Shown: piece after piece, positions 43,305-54,125 of the stretch | How the letters are laid out: each line of letters begins with the position of its first letter | Position numbering within the stretch: position 1 is the stretch's first letter | From: Macrostomum hystrix | Taxonomy: Eukaryota > Platyhelminthes > Macrostomidae | Length of the DNA stretch: 64,000 bases | Direction of reading: 5' to 3' | Assembly: GCA_950097015.1 (NCBI GenBank) | Contig: CATNEN010000001.1 | Location: forward strand, 10,077,001-10,141,000 | Made by a program: the position numbers and the translations under genes | The notes under the pieces: model-generated | Database searches by the model: none | The model's input: only the letters and a program-made list of their open reading frames with translations | What the model was told of the DNA's origin: nothing

Positions 43305-43616
43305 CGTTTTCGCTCTCTTTTTTTTATTTTCGTCGTTTGTGTCTTTTTTTGTTGATTTTTGGTTGATATTTTTTCTTTCTCTTTTCCTTCCGCTCCCGTT
43401 CCGGTTCTTTCACGTTTGTGTTGTTTAGAGAGGTGTTCAGGTTCGTTACTCCTGAGCCACTCTGTTGGGTGGAGGTTTGCCCACAGAACGTAGATGTTAC
43501 TCTACGGCTGCGGGTCTCTCTCCCCCCCCGAAACCGTGTTTGCCGGCCTTGATCCGGGCCGCCCGCTTGGCACCGCGCGGAGGTATGGTTTCGTTGTCCA
43601 AGCGCAGCTAACTCAA

Positions 43617-43990
43617 GTATTTTTTTTTATTATGGAACATCGTCCTCCTCGTCGCCCTATTGAGGACTCAAAACGGACCGCGGACGCGTCGGCCTTTTGC
43701 GGACTGAAATCGGACTATACGAAGTACACATTTTTTCATCTTTTAAATGCATTTATAACTGAAATCAAGGCCTCTTAAGACGTTTTTAGCAGCTAACTCA
43801 CGAGTAATTTTTTTGGAACATCGTCCTTTGCGTCGGCCTTTTTCGGACTCAAATTGGACCATTTTGGAGCCGGTCGACGCGTCGGCCATTTTCGGACTAA
43901 AATCGGACTGTACGAAGTACACATTTTTTCATCTTTTAAATGCATTTATAACTGAAATCAAGACCTCTTAAGACGTTTTCAGCAGCTAAC
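43617..43990. repeat. ~190-bp satellite units right of the LINE
   Basis: Units start with GCAGCTAAC at 43604, 43789 and 43982 (spacing 185 and 193 bp). Each carries CGGACT(C/G)AAATCGGAC-type pieces, a shared TTTTTTCATCTTTTAAATGC and CCTCTTAAGACGTTTT. Confidence 0.85.
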
Positions 43991-45050
43991 TTGGTTTTTT
44001 AGCTGAGCTGACGAAAGCCAAAATGGGACCGTAGGGGTCCGAAAACGTCCGGCGGACGATGACTTTTACACCGGGTTATTATAATAAGAGGGGCCTCATT
44101 TTGGCTTTGGCTTTGGCTTCGGAACATTGCAGTTGCAGTTAGTACGATGAGCAGGGCTTAGAAATTCACTTACAAATAAAGAAAGTCAAAATTTTGTCTG
44201 GATGTGTATACAACTGTAGTACACATGAGCAATACAAGCAACAAGAAAATCGGAATATAGCAAAGTCATTTCTCGGATAGTCGGAATTTCTTGGAATAAA
44301 AGTTAATTTCATTTTCAGTAATAACTAAAAAACTGCTCTGAACAATTTTATGTATAAAATTAGTAAGACCATTTTTATAAAACACGTTGACATATAAAAG
44401 GCTCTAAACTAAGAAACCGTAAAAAAGTTGACAGTTTTGTTTTACCTAGAATGCGTTATTAACGATCTCCAAAAAATTCCTATTTTAAAAAGAGAACATT
44501 ATCGTAGTATTTTCACTTTTGGGTACTGAATATACAGTAATATACATCGACCATAACTTGCTAGTAGCTTCGCTAAAAATGAAGAGATGCAAATATATCT
44601 TAAACGCTTCCTTGCCAGTTCTTTTATACAATCTTATTGAATGGGTGCACGACAATTGACTGGCACAATTTTGACCTTTGTCTCCAGTCTATTTGACTGG
44701 GGACAATTTAACTGTCGACCAATGTGACTGCTGACAAAATGACGCTCCAATTAATTAGTTTAAGTCGTTTTCACCCCACTTACAGTGTTAAGTCAAAAGT
44801 ATTTTTGTCAATTTAAGTATTTTTGTCCACATTCATTTTTCAGCAGTCATTTTGATGGCAGTCAAATTGTCCACAGTCAAATTGACAAAAGTCAAATTGT
44901 ACCAGTCGATTTTGATAGAGATGTGTATTACATAGAAATACACGCAGTTATGATTATAGTAAGCAAAGTGATCTGATCCTCCACTGAAACAAGAGCAGGC
45001 TCCAAGAACACAATAGTGAATGCTGTGTTATGTAAACATAATCCACTCAC
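43991..45050. other. AT-rich non-coding DNA
   Basis: No supported gene. Around 44640-44910, short words built on GTCAAATTG/TTTGAC and CAGTCA recur on both strands, a low-complexity patch of unknown meaning. Confidence 0.4.
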
Positions 45051-45054
45051 GATA

Positions 45055-46010
45055 TAAATTCGTGGCTCTTTCGCGTACGGCATGCCTCAGGGATTCTAAA
45101 TCCTTCAGCTGACAGCCACTCGAGACATCTCCTATCTGAAACAAACGCTGGTAAAAGAGGGCGAATAACTGGTATGTATTTATTGTAACGCTCTTGAAAG
45201 ACAGATAAAAATGTATCGGGTTTCAGTATGCGGTACTCACAACAAAAGTAAGCAATCAGAATTGCGTATAAAAGGTTGGGTACTGTGTGTACACATAAGC
45301 GGAAGTTATGTTAAATAATAAAAACCATTTACCTTAATAACGTCGTCTCCGATTGGCTGCAAAATCTTTGCGTCTTGCTTTTGAGTACACACAAAACTGT
45401 AGTGACTCGTCTCATCGACCATAACCAGCAGAAAAGTTTTCCGAACTTTCGAAGCTAAAAGTACCAATAAAAATGTATAATCAGGAATAGTGATATTCGA
45501 AACAAATCGAATTACAGTAAAGAGGAAACTGTCCAAATCATTATAAGCAATACCTCATTTGTTATCGTTTTTAGCGACATTGGCTGCTTTGACGCATCCT
45601 CCTTAAGAGCTTGTTTCTCCTGTGAAGAAAGGGCTTTGTAGGCGGCAGCCACTGATGACTGGTAATCTGCATTTGGCAAGATGAACATGCTTATCATAGG
45701 GTCTCATCCAGTTTGTCAAAAAATATTTCACTAATTTAAACATGCTAAAGAAGTGCGAAAGATGGCCAGGTAGAAAGGACCCCGCGGCTACACATAGTCC
45801 TAGTCTACAGTACAGGGGGTCAGTATACAACTTAAAGACGTAAAGTAAAAGTCCTAACATCTTAAATGACTACCCTAATTTGGCAAATGTGTCAGAAACT
45901 CAACAAAAACAATAAACTGTACAAGTCGAACGGAAAAATATAATGATATAAAGTAACAAAACTTCTTCGCCTTCTTTTGGAACTCACTGTAACTGTTGCG
46001 GCCCATTTGG
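45055..46010 (-). other. Candidate exons of a gene with an HMG-box-like segment
   Basis: Several stretches with good splice borders on the minus strand. Near 46010-45960 one reads MGRNSYSEFQKKAKKF. At ~45680-45553 another reads YQSSVAAAYKALSSQEKQAL then KEDASKQPMSLKTITNE, before GTATTG. At ~45458-45331 (TTTTAG| to |GTAAAT) one reads KTFLLVMVDETSHYSFVCTQ. At ~45140-45055 (TTTCAG|ATAGG to |GTGAGT) one reads IGDVSSGCQLKDLESLRHAV. The second has the 'Y-K-A-L-S-x-x-E-K...L-K-E-x-A' helix spacing of HMG boxes. The phase between exons two and three does not fit, so the model is incomplete. It may continue the BEN-family paralog upstream. Confidence 0.4.
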
Positions 46011-46356
46011 AACACTGAAAAAATAATAGTTACGTAAATATGCGAATCTAGAATTAAAAACTGTCATCAACTCTATTAAAATCAAAACCAATTCTGTAAC
46101 AAAATTGACTACACATACTGACATGCGAAGCATTGGAAAGCCTCTTGTAGAATATTGTACTGTATGAAAAACATTTTTTTAAATAGTTGGAAATGCAAGG
46201 GCTGATATACGAGCTAAATGAAGTTTTGTTGCAAAGTTTTTTGCGATTGTTGCAAAGTTAAAGACTTGTTCAGAATGACAGAATTGGCGGGTGCACTAGA
46301 AAGCCGTTTCTTGGCCGCGAAAGGGCTTGCAGCATGGTCGCTTATGTAAGAATCCT

Positions 46357-46910
46357 CTAGGTCCTTCTCCTTCTGCAGCTCTGCTCGCAAATTTTTGCTG
46401 ACTGGAGTCGGTGGGTTACGACATGACGAGTGAGAGCCCCCGCCCTGTTAGAATGTATATGTAACTCTGCACGGAAAGAGGCCGGTTCATCCTTTTCTGG
46501 ATCGTAGCTCGGGTCCATATCCTCATCGTCAATACTTCCTTCGTCTTCTTGTCCAACTTCTTCGTCACTTCCGCATTCGACTACGTCACTAAGCTTCTTC
46601 ATTATTGCGTCAGTTGCATACCCTTGTTCAGCTAGTTGCTCAACTGTCGATTCTGCTTTCTTGACAGTGGTATAATTACCTAAGTTGAGAATAACGGCTT
46701 CGTGTTGGCCGTCCCTATCACGGACTTCGATTGTATCGCATTCTTGAAGCTTGTCCTTGTTAGACGGCGTAATATGTGCAAGCTAAGGCGCATTGACGTA
46801 TAGCACGCCATAAGAATTTTTCTTGCTATACCAGACTAACAGGTGGTCGAATCGATAGTTAGCAGGAAACCGTGAAGGCATAGGTGAATTACGTCGAGAC
46901 CGGTCCATCA
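46357..46910 (-). pseudogene. Paralog of the BEN-like protein (N-terminal domain), interrupted by TAG
   Basis: Starts after TTTTTTGCAG| with an early ATG, as does the 2-3 kb gene. The domain matches that protein: YRFDHLLVWYSKKNSYGVLY against FDHVILWFPKTNSHSGPIY, and TTVKKAESTVEQLAEQGYAT against AAIKIAERTIDRLAEEGYST. An in-frame TAG (46783-46785) splits it; the frame then continues to an acidic region (DEEVGQEDEGSIDDEDMD) and ends at 46357. No BEN part was found downstream. Either a pseudogene or a gene with a nonsense allele. Confidence 0.6.
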
Positions 46911-47019
46911 TGGAACGTCCTGCAAAAAAGTAGAATTTGTTGAAAGTAATATAAAGCCATGCGACTTTCACATCTTCGCTTTATGTTACTCGTAAGGTAT
47001 ATCTCTCTTATTTTACAAG

Positions 47020-48480
47020 AGAAAAAGTCATACTAAAAATGAAAATCTTGCTTGTTTGTTTGCAATCGACTATCGCTCGAACGGCTCAACCGATTTTCAC
47101 AATTCTTTCGCCAAAAGATCACAAATGGTCCCGAATCGGTACACATATTTTTATTTAGCTTAATTCCATTGCCAAAGGGATTAAATATTTGAAAAACTGT
47201 TTTAAATAGGCTTTTCTAATGCATTCTTGTTTTCAGCTTGTGCACAGTGAGGCTCCAGTGCCAATTTTAATGATTGCGTCAGAGCCAGTTTTGTTAGGCG
47301 AGCGTACTGATAAGAAATTTCTCACCCAAATGTGCATAGCTGTGTCAACCCCACTGGCGAGATAATTCAAGGGAGGCTACCCAGAGGGTAGCGAAAGCCG
47401 GCTAGTCTTCTTCCATCCATCCAACTATACTAAATCTCTAAAGTCTGTCTGTCTGTCTGTCTGTCTGTGGAATTTCGATACACAGGCTAAATGCCTCAAC
47501 CAAATTTGATCGCGTTTTTTGCTAAACATGCCAAATTTTACTGGCATGAGACCTTGAAAATTTCGTTAGTCTGCTTCAATGCTAACAATATTAAATATTC
47601 GAAAAACTAGTTTTCCTATTGCTTTCAATAGGAGGCCAAACAAGGTTAAATTAGAATAGGGCCGGACACTGTCAGCTTTATTAGATTGCATCGATGCTTT
47701 TTCTCGCCCGCGCGTGCATTGGTATAGCACTGAACAGGGCCTGATACTCTCAATTGAATAGGATTGCGTCACTGCTTTTCGACCCGTACGTACGTTCAGC
47801 CAAGATAAATTTGTCTCTTGGCTGATCGAGTGATTTGATTTGAATACGCAAACCGTACATAGCAGATTTCATGATTGGGCTTTTATGATGCTCAATGCTA
47901 GCGAGACCTCTCCTCCTCCTTTCTATCCATAAAACTGCAGCCTTTCTATTGTCAAACCTTGTCTCGACTTCGATCATTGTGCCGCTTTATTTTCATCTAG
48001 CTCCGAAGTAAAGTACTTTTATTATTTTGCAGAATGCAGATCCAAATTCAGCATCAGCTTTGTTACTGCTTCTTATTCTTCAAATCTTCTATCATCAACA
48101 GTTAAAAACGTAAGTTACTGTTTATTAGTCTTTTTTATTGGCAATTTTTTTTGTTCGAGTATAAATAATAAGCGCTTTTGGTTAGCTACTGTCGAAGCAG
48201 ATATTACTGTACTCGCTCTCAGAAAAGAATATAAGTATTTTCGAGTGAAGCAGCAAGTTTTATTCAATACTAAGACTAAGGAAAGAGTTTTTGAGCATAG
48301 CTGCAGGCGTTATCAGATTCAGAACTGCAACAAAAAATATTTTATTTATGTGTGTATCTTTGTTTGTATGTTTGCAATCAAACTATCTTCCGAACGGCTC
48401 AACCGATTTTCAAAATTCCTTCACCAAAATAGTCAAATGGTCCCGAATCAGTACATGTATTTTTATTAAGCTTAATTCCA
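47020..48480 (+). mobile_element. Helentron-like non-autonomous repeat fragments
   Basis: Two places carry GAACGGCTCAACCGATTTTC (47078 and 48395), each followed by AATGGTCCCGAATC and ATTCCATTGCCAA. These lines also occur, inverted, at 10.9-11.4 kb. ACTAAAAATGAAAATC near 47030 resembles the family's 5' end. A (GTCT)n run sits at 47443-47468. A possible + exon at 48036-48111 (NADPNSASALLLLLILQIFY, TTTTGCAG| to |GTAAGT) lies between the two copies and is weakly supported. Confidence 0.45.
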
Positions 48481-49190
48481 TTGCCAAGGGGATTAAATAT
48501 TCGAAAAACATGATTTTTTCAAAGGTCAAACCATCTTTGACCTTGGTTTGACCAATTATACACGTATTTTTATTAAGCTTAACTTTATTGCTAAGGGGAT
48601 TAAATATTCGAAAAACATGATTTTTCAAAGGTCAAACCATCTTGGCCTATTGAGAATTTTATACTCACTGCCACTGAATTAGAATTGCATCGTCAAATTG
48701 CGCAACAACCCCTAGCTGATTGAATTTGAAGCCTGCACTCTGGAGACAAATTTTAAATAAATGTACACAACCAACCGCGAGACTGAGTGTACTCTATTTT
48801 CTTACTTCATTGTACAAAGCCAGAACTTTGAGAATTCATTTTATAAGGCTGATTTTTGTACCCACTAATCAACAGTCGGAATAGCTTATGTGTAGGCAAT
48901 AGGAATAGGTTAGGCTAGGCTAGGGTTCGATTCTGCACTGCGTCAAATCATTTAGACTAATTGTCAGCCAGTAGTGACTGAAGAATATTTTTATTCATTT
49001 TTTTCATTTTGTAACTAAAATATCATGAAAATATCATAAATCATAGCAAACCTGAGTTTAAATCATGGCAAAAATAGAGTTTAAATCATAGCAAACCAGA
49101 GCTTGAATCATAGAGAAACCAGCGTCTGAATCATGGCTAAACCAGAGCTCGAATCATAGAGAAACCAGCGTCTGAATCATGGAATCATGG
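48480..49190 (+). mobile_element. Inverted copy of the 10.8-11.4 kb element with a short 23-bp-type array
   Basis: Reverse-complement match to 10800-11330 (for example TGCGCAACAACCCCTAGCTG and GCGAGACTGAGTGTACTCTA). It ends in about seven degenerate units of AATCATGG(C)(T)AAACCAGAGT(C/T)TG type at 49030-49190. A ~110-bp segment (AAGGTCAAACCATCTT...) is duplicated at 48520-48640. It shows that the array is part of the mobile repeat rather than a locus-specific satellite. Confidence 0.7.
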
Positions 49191-49560
49191 AGATTTTATT
49201 AGTGTCATCGCCTAGCATATCTGCAGTTAATTGGCTGTGGCCACTTTGGCTAAAAGGTCTTAGAAGTTCAGTGTGAAAGCGCCAGTCAATAAAAACGAAT
49301 TAAATCCGTTCCCGCCTTGACCATTTAACTGCTCGTGTTGGAGAGAATTTGGAGTCAGTGTACATATAGTATGTACACGAATGGGGTGTCCAGCCTTTGG
49401 GGGCGACTTCGCTGAGTATAAGATGTTTACTTGTATAGCTTTCTTATCTTGACCATTCTCCTCCTTCCAATTCTATCAATATTTTGATATCTTTCAATTT
49501 AGCTTTAGCATTAACTTTGTATTCTCATTTTTCTCATTTTCTCATCTCATTTTTAGTATA

Positions 49561-49923
49561 GTGGATTCTAAGATGGTTCGACGTGGCGCCAGCGCTTTAA
49601 AGAAGAGCAGAGATGCCAAAAAGAAACGTCAGCAAGAGACCGCTGATCAGCGAGAGGAGAGGCTTGCTGGACTCCGGCAGCAGAAGGCTCAGCGGACGGC
49701 CATGGAAACTGACGCTCAGCGAGCAGAGCGGCTGGCTGGACTCCGGCAGCACGAGACTGAGCGCAGGGCCAGGGAAACTGACGCTCAGCGAGAAGAGCGT
49801 CTGGAAGGACTGAGGCTGCGAGACGCCGAGAGGAGAGCCCAGGAAGGCGAAGCAGACGCAGAAGTGCGTAGAGCGGGACTGAGAACTCAGTGGCAGATAG
49901 GCGAACAAAGGAAAAGGAAATGA
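49561..49923 (+). CDS. Arg/Glu-rich repeat domain, likely 5' exon of the Helitron gene
   Basis: About 120 codons built from ~25-residue repeats of the form E-T-(A/D)-(D/A)-Q-R-x-E-R-L-x-G-L-R. Examples are ETADQREERLAGLRQQKAQR, ETDAQRAERLAGLRQHETER and ETDAQREERLEGLRLRDAER. Such charged helical repeats commonly form the N-terminal part of animal Helitron proteins, ahead of OTU and Rep domains. The next matching domain (OTU) lies 3.6 kb downstream, beyond an inserted LTR copy. The last codons (~49905 on) may already be insertion sequence. The in-frame start is MDSKMVRRG after a CTCATTTTTAGTATAG run. Confidence 0.6.
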   Translation: MDSKMVRRGASALKKSRDAKKKRQQETADQREERLAGLRQQKAQRTAMETDAQRAERLAGLRQHETERRARETDAQREERLEGLRLRDAERRAQEGEADAEVRRAGLRTQWQIGEQRKRK

Positions 49924-50948
49924 GGAGAGAGAAAGAGGGATTGGGGCCCTGGCTAGCCTCGCTTCTAGCCTTGGCTACTGACAACTGCTTGCGCGCACTT
50001 AAGTTTGGGACATAGAAGTGTAGGTTTTAACTTAGCGCTCGTTCTGCAACCCTATAGCGAACTGTTACACTATAGGTACGGCGGGGTCAGTACTACTGCG
50101 GGCTCGCGCCTGCGGCAGCCTATCACCCTACCTTAGAAAGTACACGACTCACTTAGGATGCCCAGAAAAGAGACAGTCCCCGGTGCTCGGCGAGTCATCG
50201 ATTCCCAGCTGCATTGCTGGGGGCTCCCCTCGCTCGGTTAGAAGGCCATAGGGACATTGCCCGGACCCTCGTTTAGACCACCCCTCAAAGAATCTCCTAG
50301 GAAACCGTGCCGACCGAATTCTAGCCCATGCTTAAAGTAGGCAGCTTCGAGAGGCGGGCACGGGTGCTGCTAGGCTCCCACAAAGTCCCACCTCCCTAAC
50401 TGTTCCCCACCTAAGTTAGACTTGGTCAAAGCTACGTGGCACTTTCAGAATCAGATACATGTAAGCAGGCCCTGCATGCTGCCCAAGAGAACCAATCCCC
50501 GGTGCTCGGCGAGTCATCGATTCCCGGCTGCATTGCCGGGGGCTCCCCTCGCTCGGTTAGAAGGACATAGGGCATTGCCCGGTCCCTCGTTAAGAATGGC
50601 CCCTTCCAGAATAGTCACGCGGGCAACCCCACAGACAGTCCCTGACTCCTGCAGCAGCCACATAACCCGAAGACACTCTAGCATGAAGTCCGCTCACACA
50701 GCCTACTCATAGAAGAAAGTCACTAATCAAAATTTTTAAAATTCCAACAAAAACTAAATTAAATTGAAATCAAATTGCAACTGTCCGGAAATTAATTGAC
50801 AGTCACTAGAACTGAGATTCACTATTTAGAGATAAGATTTAGGCATACGGAAAATGAAACCTAGAAGGGGCCCTTTCGGCCAGCTACCACAGAAATCTGC
50901 GGCGCTAAACTAACAATTGAAATTCAAGTTCGTTTCGCGCCCTTTCTA
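49900..50948 (-). repeat. Leader of the inverted LTR-element copy
   Basis: Reverse complement of the leader at 25265-26220. It too contains a duplicated block: CCCCGGTGCTCGGCGAGTCA occurs at ~50180 and ~50491. Each copy has a perfect hairpin such as CCCGGCTGCATTGCCGGG. The exact left border with the Helitron repeat exon is not sharp. Confidence 0.7.
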
Positions 50949-50969
50949 GATCCCACCCCGGTGCCACCA
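50949..50969 (-). other. Primer-binding site
   Basis: On the minus strand TGGTGGCACCGGGGTGGGAT starts two bases after the LTR end (...TTTCA). Its complement ends GGTGCCACCA with a preceding GATCCCACCC, the layout of a tRNA T-arm and acceptor 3' end with CCA. It is therefore a tRNA primer-binding site; the tRNA species is not identified. Confidence 0.7.
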
Positions 50970-50971
50970 TT

Positions 50972-53336
50972 TGAAATGGGTGGGTGTTTTGCAAGCCGAT
51001 GACCGCCCTGGTGAAAGATAGGAGTGTGGAGAAAAGATGATAGAGTCGAAGGTCGATCGCGTAGCTGCCCGCGAGTTGTCGCGGAGAGGGATGAGACGAA
51101 GGGAGGTATGAAGGGAGAGATGAAGGGGGAGATGAGGCGGTACAAAGGATGCAGGGAGTGGTCCTATTGGCCTCAGGCTGGCCAGTGCCACTCGTCCCAT
51201 AGGCCACAGGCATGACTGACGTTCCTACCCCTAGCAATGCTCGAAACCGGCTAAAAGTCTAAAGTGAGGTGTCGGACTATCCGTAATCGGTTAGGACAGG
51301 GCTAGAGAGCCTACTGTCGTCAGTAGCATGCAAATAACTGACTCCTAAACTTGGTAGCGGTGGTCGAAACGGCCCAGGCTCTTGTCACAGAAATGCGGAA
51401 AGGCTATTGGCAAAGCGGAAAATGATCTCGGGTAGCGCCACCACCCAATGCGCCTACGTTGCCACCGCAGACATTTGGGAACTTGGGTCCCCGGAGTACA
51501 CAGCTCCCAGTTCATCACACAGATCTAGACAAGCCGAAAAATAGGGCATTCTGCAACTTCCGTTTTAGACTGGGGTGAGAGCCCCAGAATGGATCGAGAC
51601 ACGCCTCAACAGGGGATTCCTGAATTCGCGCTACAGGGGTCTAGAAAGGTGGTACTAGTAACTCGAATGAAAATCCATAGCCAGAATCCTACTCATGAAA
51701 CATCAGACACATTCCGTACATTAGACTGCAGCCTACACATTAAGTAACTAACAAATCCGAATCTGTGTGAGATGAGGAAATCAGAGGCTGGAGAGATTAA
51801 GCAGAACACTGGCTGAGTGATTATGCAAGCGATGATTATTAGATCACACCTCTCGCTCCCATGGCCGCGGTTACGAGAGGCGGGGAATAGAAGGAGAATT
51901 CAATTGGCAAAGGAGTTTGACGCGCACACTGGAATCCGCCAGTGAGTGAGGAAAGCCGGCCAAGGAATTCCCCGCCCCTAGGCAGCAATGCACACGCTAC
52001 ATTCCGCATTTTACTCGCAAATCCCTAGCTCCTTATTACTCTCATGCGCGCCTACAGTTGTCTTCCTGCCGCAGCTTTCAGCTCGGCATCACCAGAGCCC
52101 ACCCCCTGAGAGTTTAGCCACTGATCTCTGAGGGCTGTCTAACAGATAAAATAAACATGGAGAATAAAGCAGAGAGGATTTAAATCGTTATTAAAGATTG
52201 GCCTATGATCAATAGATTTGGCGATGGTTGTGCTAATTTATTAAGCCAAAAGTCCTAGTGCCCTTGTCCCACTAAAGTGCCGCCTAGTTAAAGAAAAGTC
52301 CCTTAGGATTAACAATTACAAAACCGCTGCGCGGGTTACTTATCAGAGCGCCGGCTGGCCGCGTGCTGCAGTCCCGTCGTTCTCGGGGGAAGGGCAGGGC
52401 AAAAATAGCAGGCGGAGAAAGGATAAACTAAAATGAGCTGGCAGGGGCCAACACACCGGTGGAGCTCTAAGGCTCAATTTGAGGGCTCACCTAAAGAGGT
52501 GGCTTGCGCTACTAATGGATGGGGAGCAGGCAATGAGCCTGTGAGCGCTTGTCTGAGCTTATAGCTCTAGGGTCTGAGCCCTAAGTGGAGGGATTGGATT
52601 CGGAGTAAGTCTTGGGTCCGGAGGTGAGTTTCCCGAAGGAAAACGGGTCCGGTCCAGCAGGGGGGGTAAAGGTGGTGGTCCGGGTCCTAGAGGGAGCGGC
52701 GCAGCGCGCTTGCTTAAATAGTCCTGCAGCACGCCAACCTCGACATTCATCAAAATAACCCACATTCGCGCCAGCCTGTCATCGAGGAAGCGAAGCGGCG
52801 ATGGCCACCCCGATTACCCAATGAACCAGCGGCGAGAAACGACAGATGCTCCTTCACGAGCAGCCGCCGACAGTCGGCCAATAATTGTTACTCCGCCAGG
52901 ACAATGGGAAGCGCAGGCGCCGACCTGCCTATAGTGACATTTACATGTATCTAAGAGAGGAGGTCATAAAGTCGGGCTGGGCTCGAATACTGTAAAGAAG
53001 TGGGGACATGAAGAATTAATGATCACTCATAATGCCCGAGTGATTCCCAATATCACCTTGCCCGAGTGATCGCGGTTTGGAGGGGAATTATGACCTAGAA
53101 TACTCATACAATAAAAGCTATGGCCGCGATCAGTCATTCCTACAGGGGTCTAGACAGATCCAGGGAAAAGGGATTCGACGGCTACTTAATTCACCGCCGC
53201 CCAAAACCCGGCCCTAAGATTAATGATCTTGTTTGTGGCCAGCTGCTAGGTGGGTCGCGATTATTGATTGCCTAAAAATTTGAAAAATTCCGCTGGCTCG
53301 CATTCCCACTCGATTCCCGCAGCACACTCCACATCA
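50972..53336 (-). repeat. LTR copy, inverted, truncated at its upstream end
   Basis: Reverse complement of 31317-33652, for example CTACAGGGGTCTAGAAAGG and GGGCATTCTGCAACTTCCG. The TATA-like CTTGCTTAAATAGTC is at ~52713. It ends abruptly at 53336 inside the Helitron. LTR, primer-binding site and leader are all present, but gag is missing. Confidence 0.7.
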
Positions 53337-53500
53337 GGGTACTGTTTGAATTTTGATGCTTCCGTCCTGTGCTTCTGCTTGAATTAGATGATTATTAGAT
53401 AAAAATGTATAATCGATTAAATTGTAAATGGATTTACAATTAGTAATATGATGAATATTCATTAGTTTAGACTTGTTATATACAAATTCCCATATTTCAG
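53337..53500. other. Helitron intron remainder
   Basis: AT-rich, ends at a good acceptor CCATATTTCAG|G (53500). No gene. Confidence 0.5.
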
Positions 53501-54029
53501 GCCTGGTAATGATGAGCTGGCGACACCGGCTGTGGTGCTACCTTTTGGTAGCTTGCGCATTATCCCAATTCCTGGGGATGGGAACTGCTTTTTTCATGCA
53601 GTGTGACCAGTTGCTGGGCACTCCGCTTGAGACCGATGCGGCCTCCCTAAGGCATGAGCTGACATGCCGTGCAGTGCAGGTAATGCCAGAACTGGTTGAA
53701 GCAGGCTTTGTTTTCTCTGAAAATGCTGATGCCATTATTAATGCGTCTTTTGCTGAGGGCACAGATGTGCCTGGTGAAATTGTTCCACTTTTAAGCCGCT
53801 GTTTCAATATTGACCTTGTCATCTATCAAGCAAATGGCAGCGTACTGCAGCACTGCGTGTCTTCTGTGCAACCACCCATTGCAGTTGTGCGCATTCTTTT
53901 GCGCCATGAGCACTATGAGTCACTACGAATTGCTAACCCACTGCCAGTGCCTGAGCCCATTGCAGATGCAGAGTTGCCAAGAGCAGAGCAGACTGCAGGA
54001 CATGCTGATGAAGAGCCTGCTCAAATGGG
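53501..54029 (+). pseudogene. Helitron OTU-protease exon, frameshifted
   Basis: One frame carries LATPAVVLPFGSLRIIPI and the OTU catalytic Cys motif PGDGNCFFHAV, then hits TGA (53604-53606). The rest of the domain is in another frame: DQLLGTPLETDAASLRHELT, then VIYQANGSVLQHC, and the catalytic-His region LLRHEHYESLRIANPL. An indel within ~53601-53605 therefore breaks the protein. OTU cysteine proteases (deubiquitinase fold) are a known extra domain in some animal Helitron proteins. The exon ends at AATGG|GGTAATG; the donor (54030) joins in phase to an acceptor at 54125. Confidence 0.75.
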
Positions 54030-54125
54030 GTAATGCCTATAGGCTATAATAATTGGCACGATGCAGGGGTACGATAAGTTAAAAGATCACCGCTTATGTA
54101 TCGTTCAAACTGTCTTCATTCACAG

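Larger units (their letters stand above)
39428..43603 (-). mobile_element. Full-length APE-type LINE with 13-bp target-site duplication
   Basis: Flanked by GCAGCTAACTCAA on both sides (39415-39427 and 43604-43616). On the minus strand it has a ~200-300-bp 5' UTR, one long coding region and a 3' end made of a short (GAT)n run at 39428-39443. Complete ends and target duplication imply a recent, full-length insertion. Confidence 0.85.
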
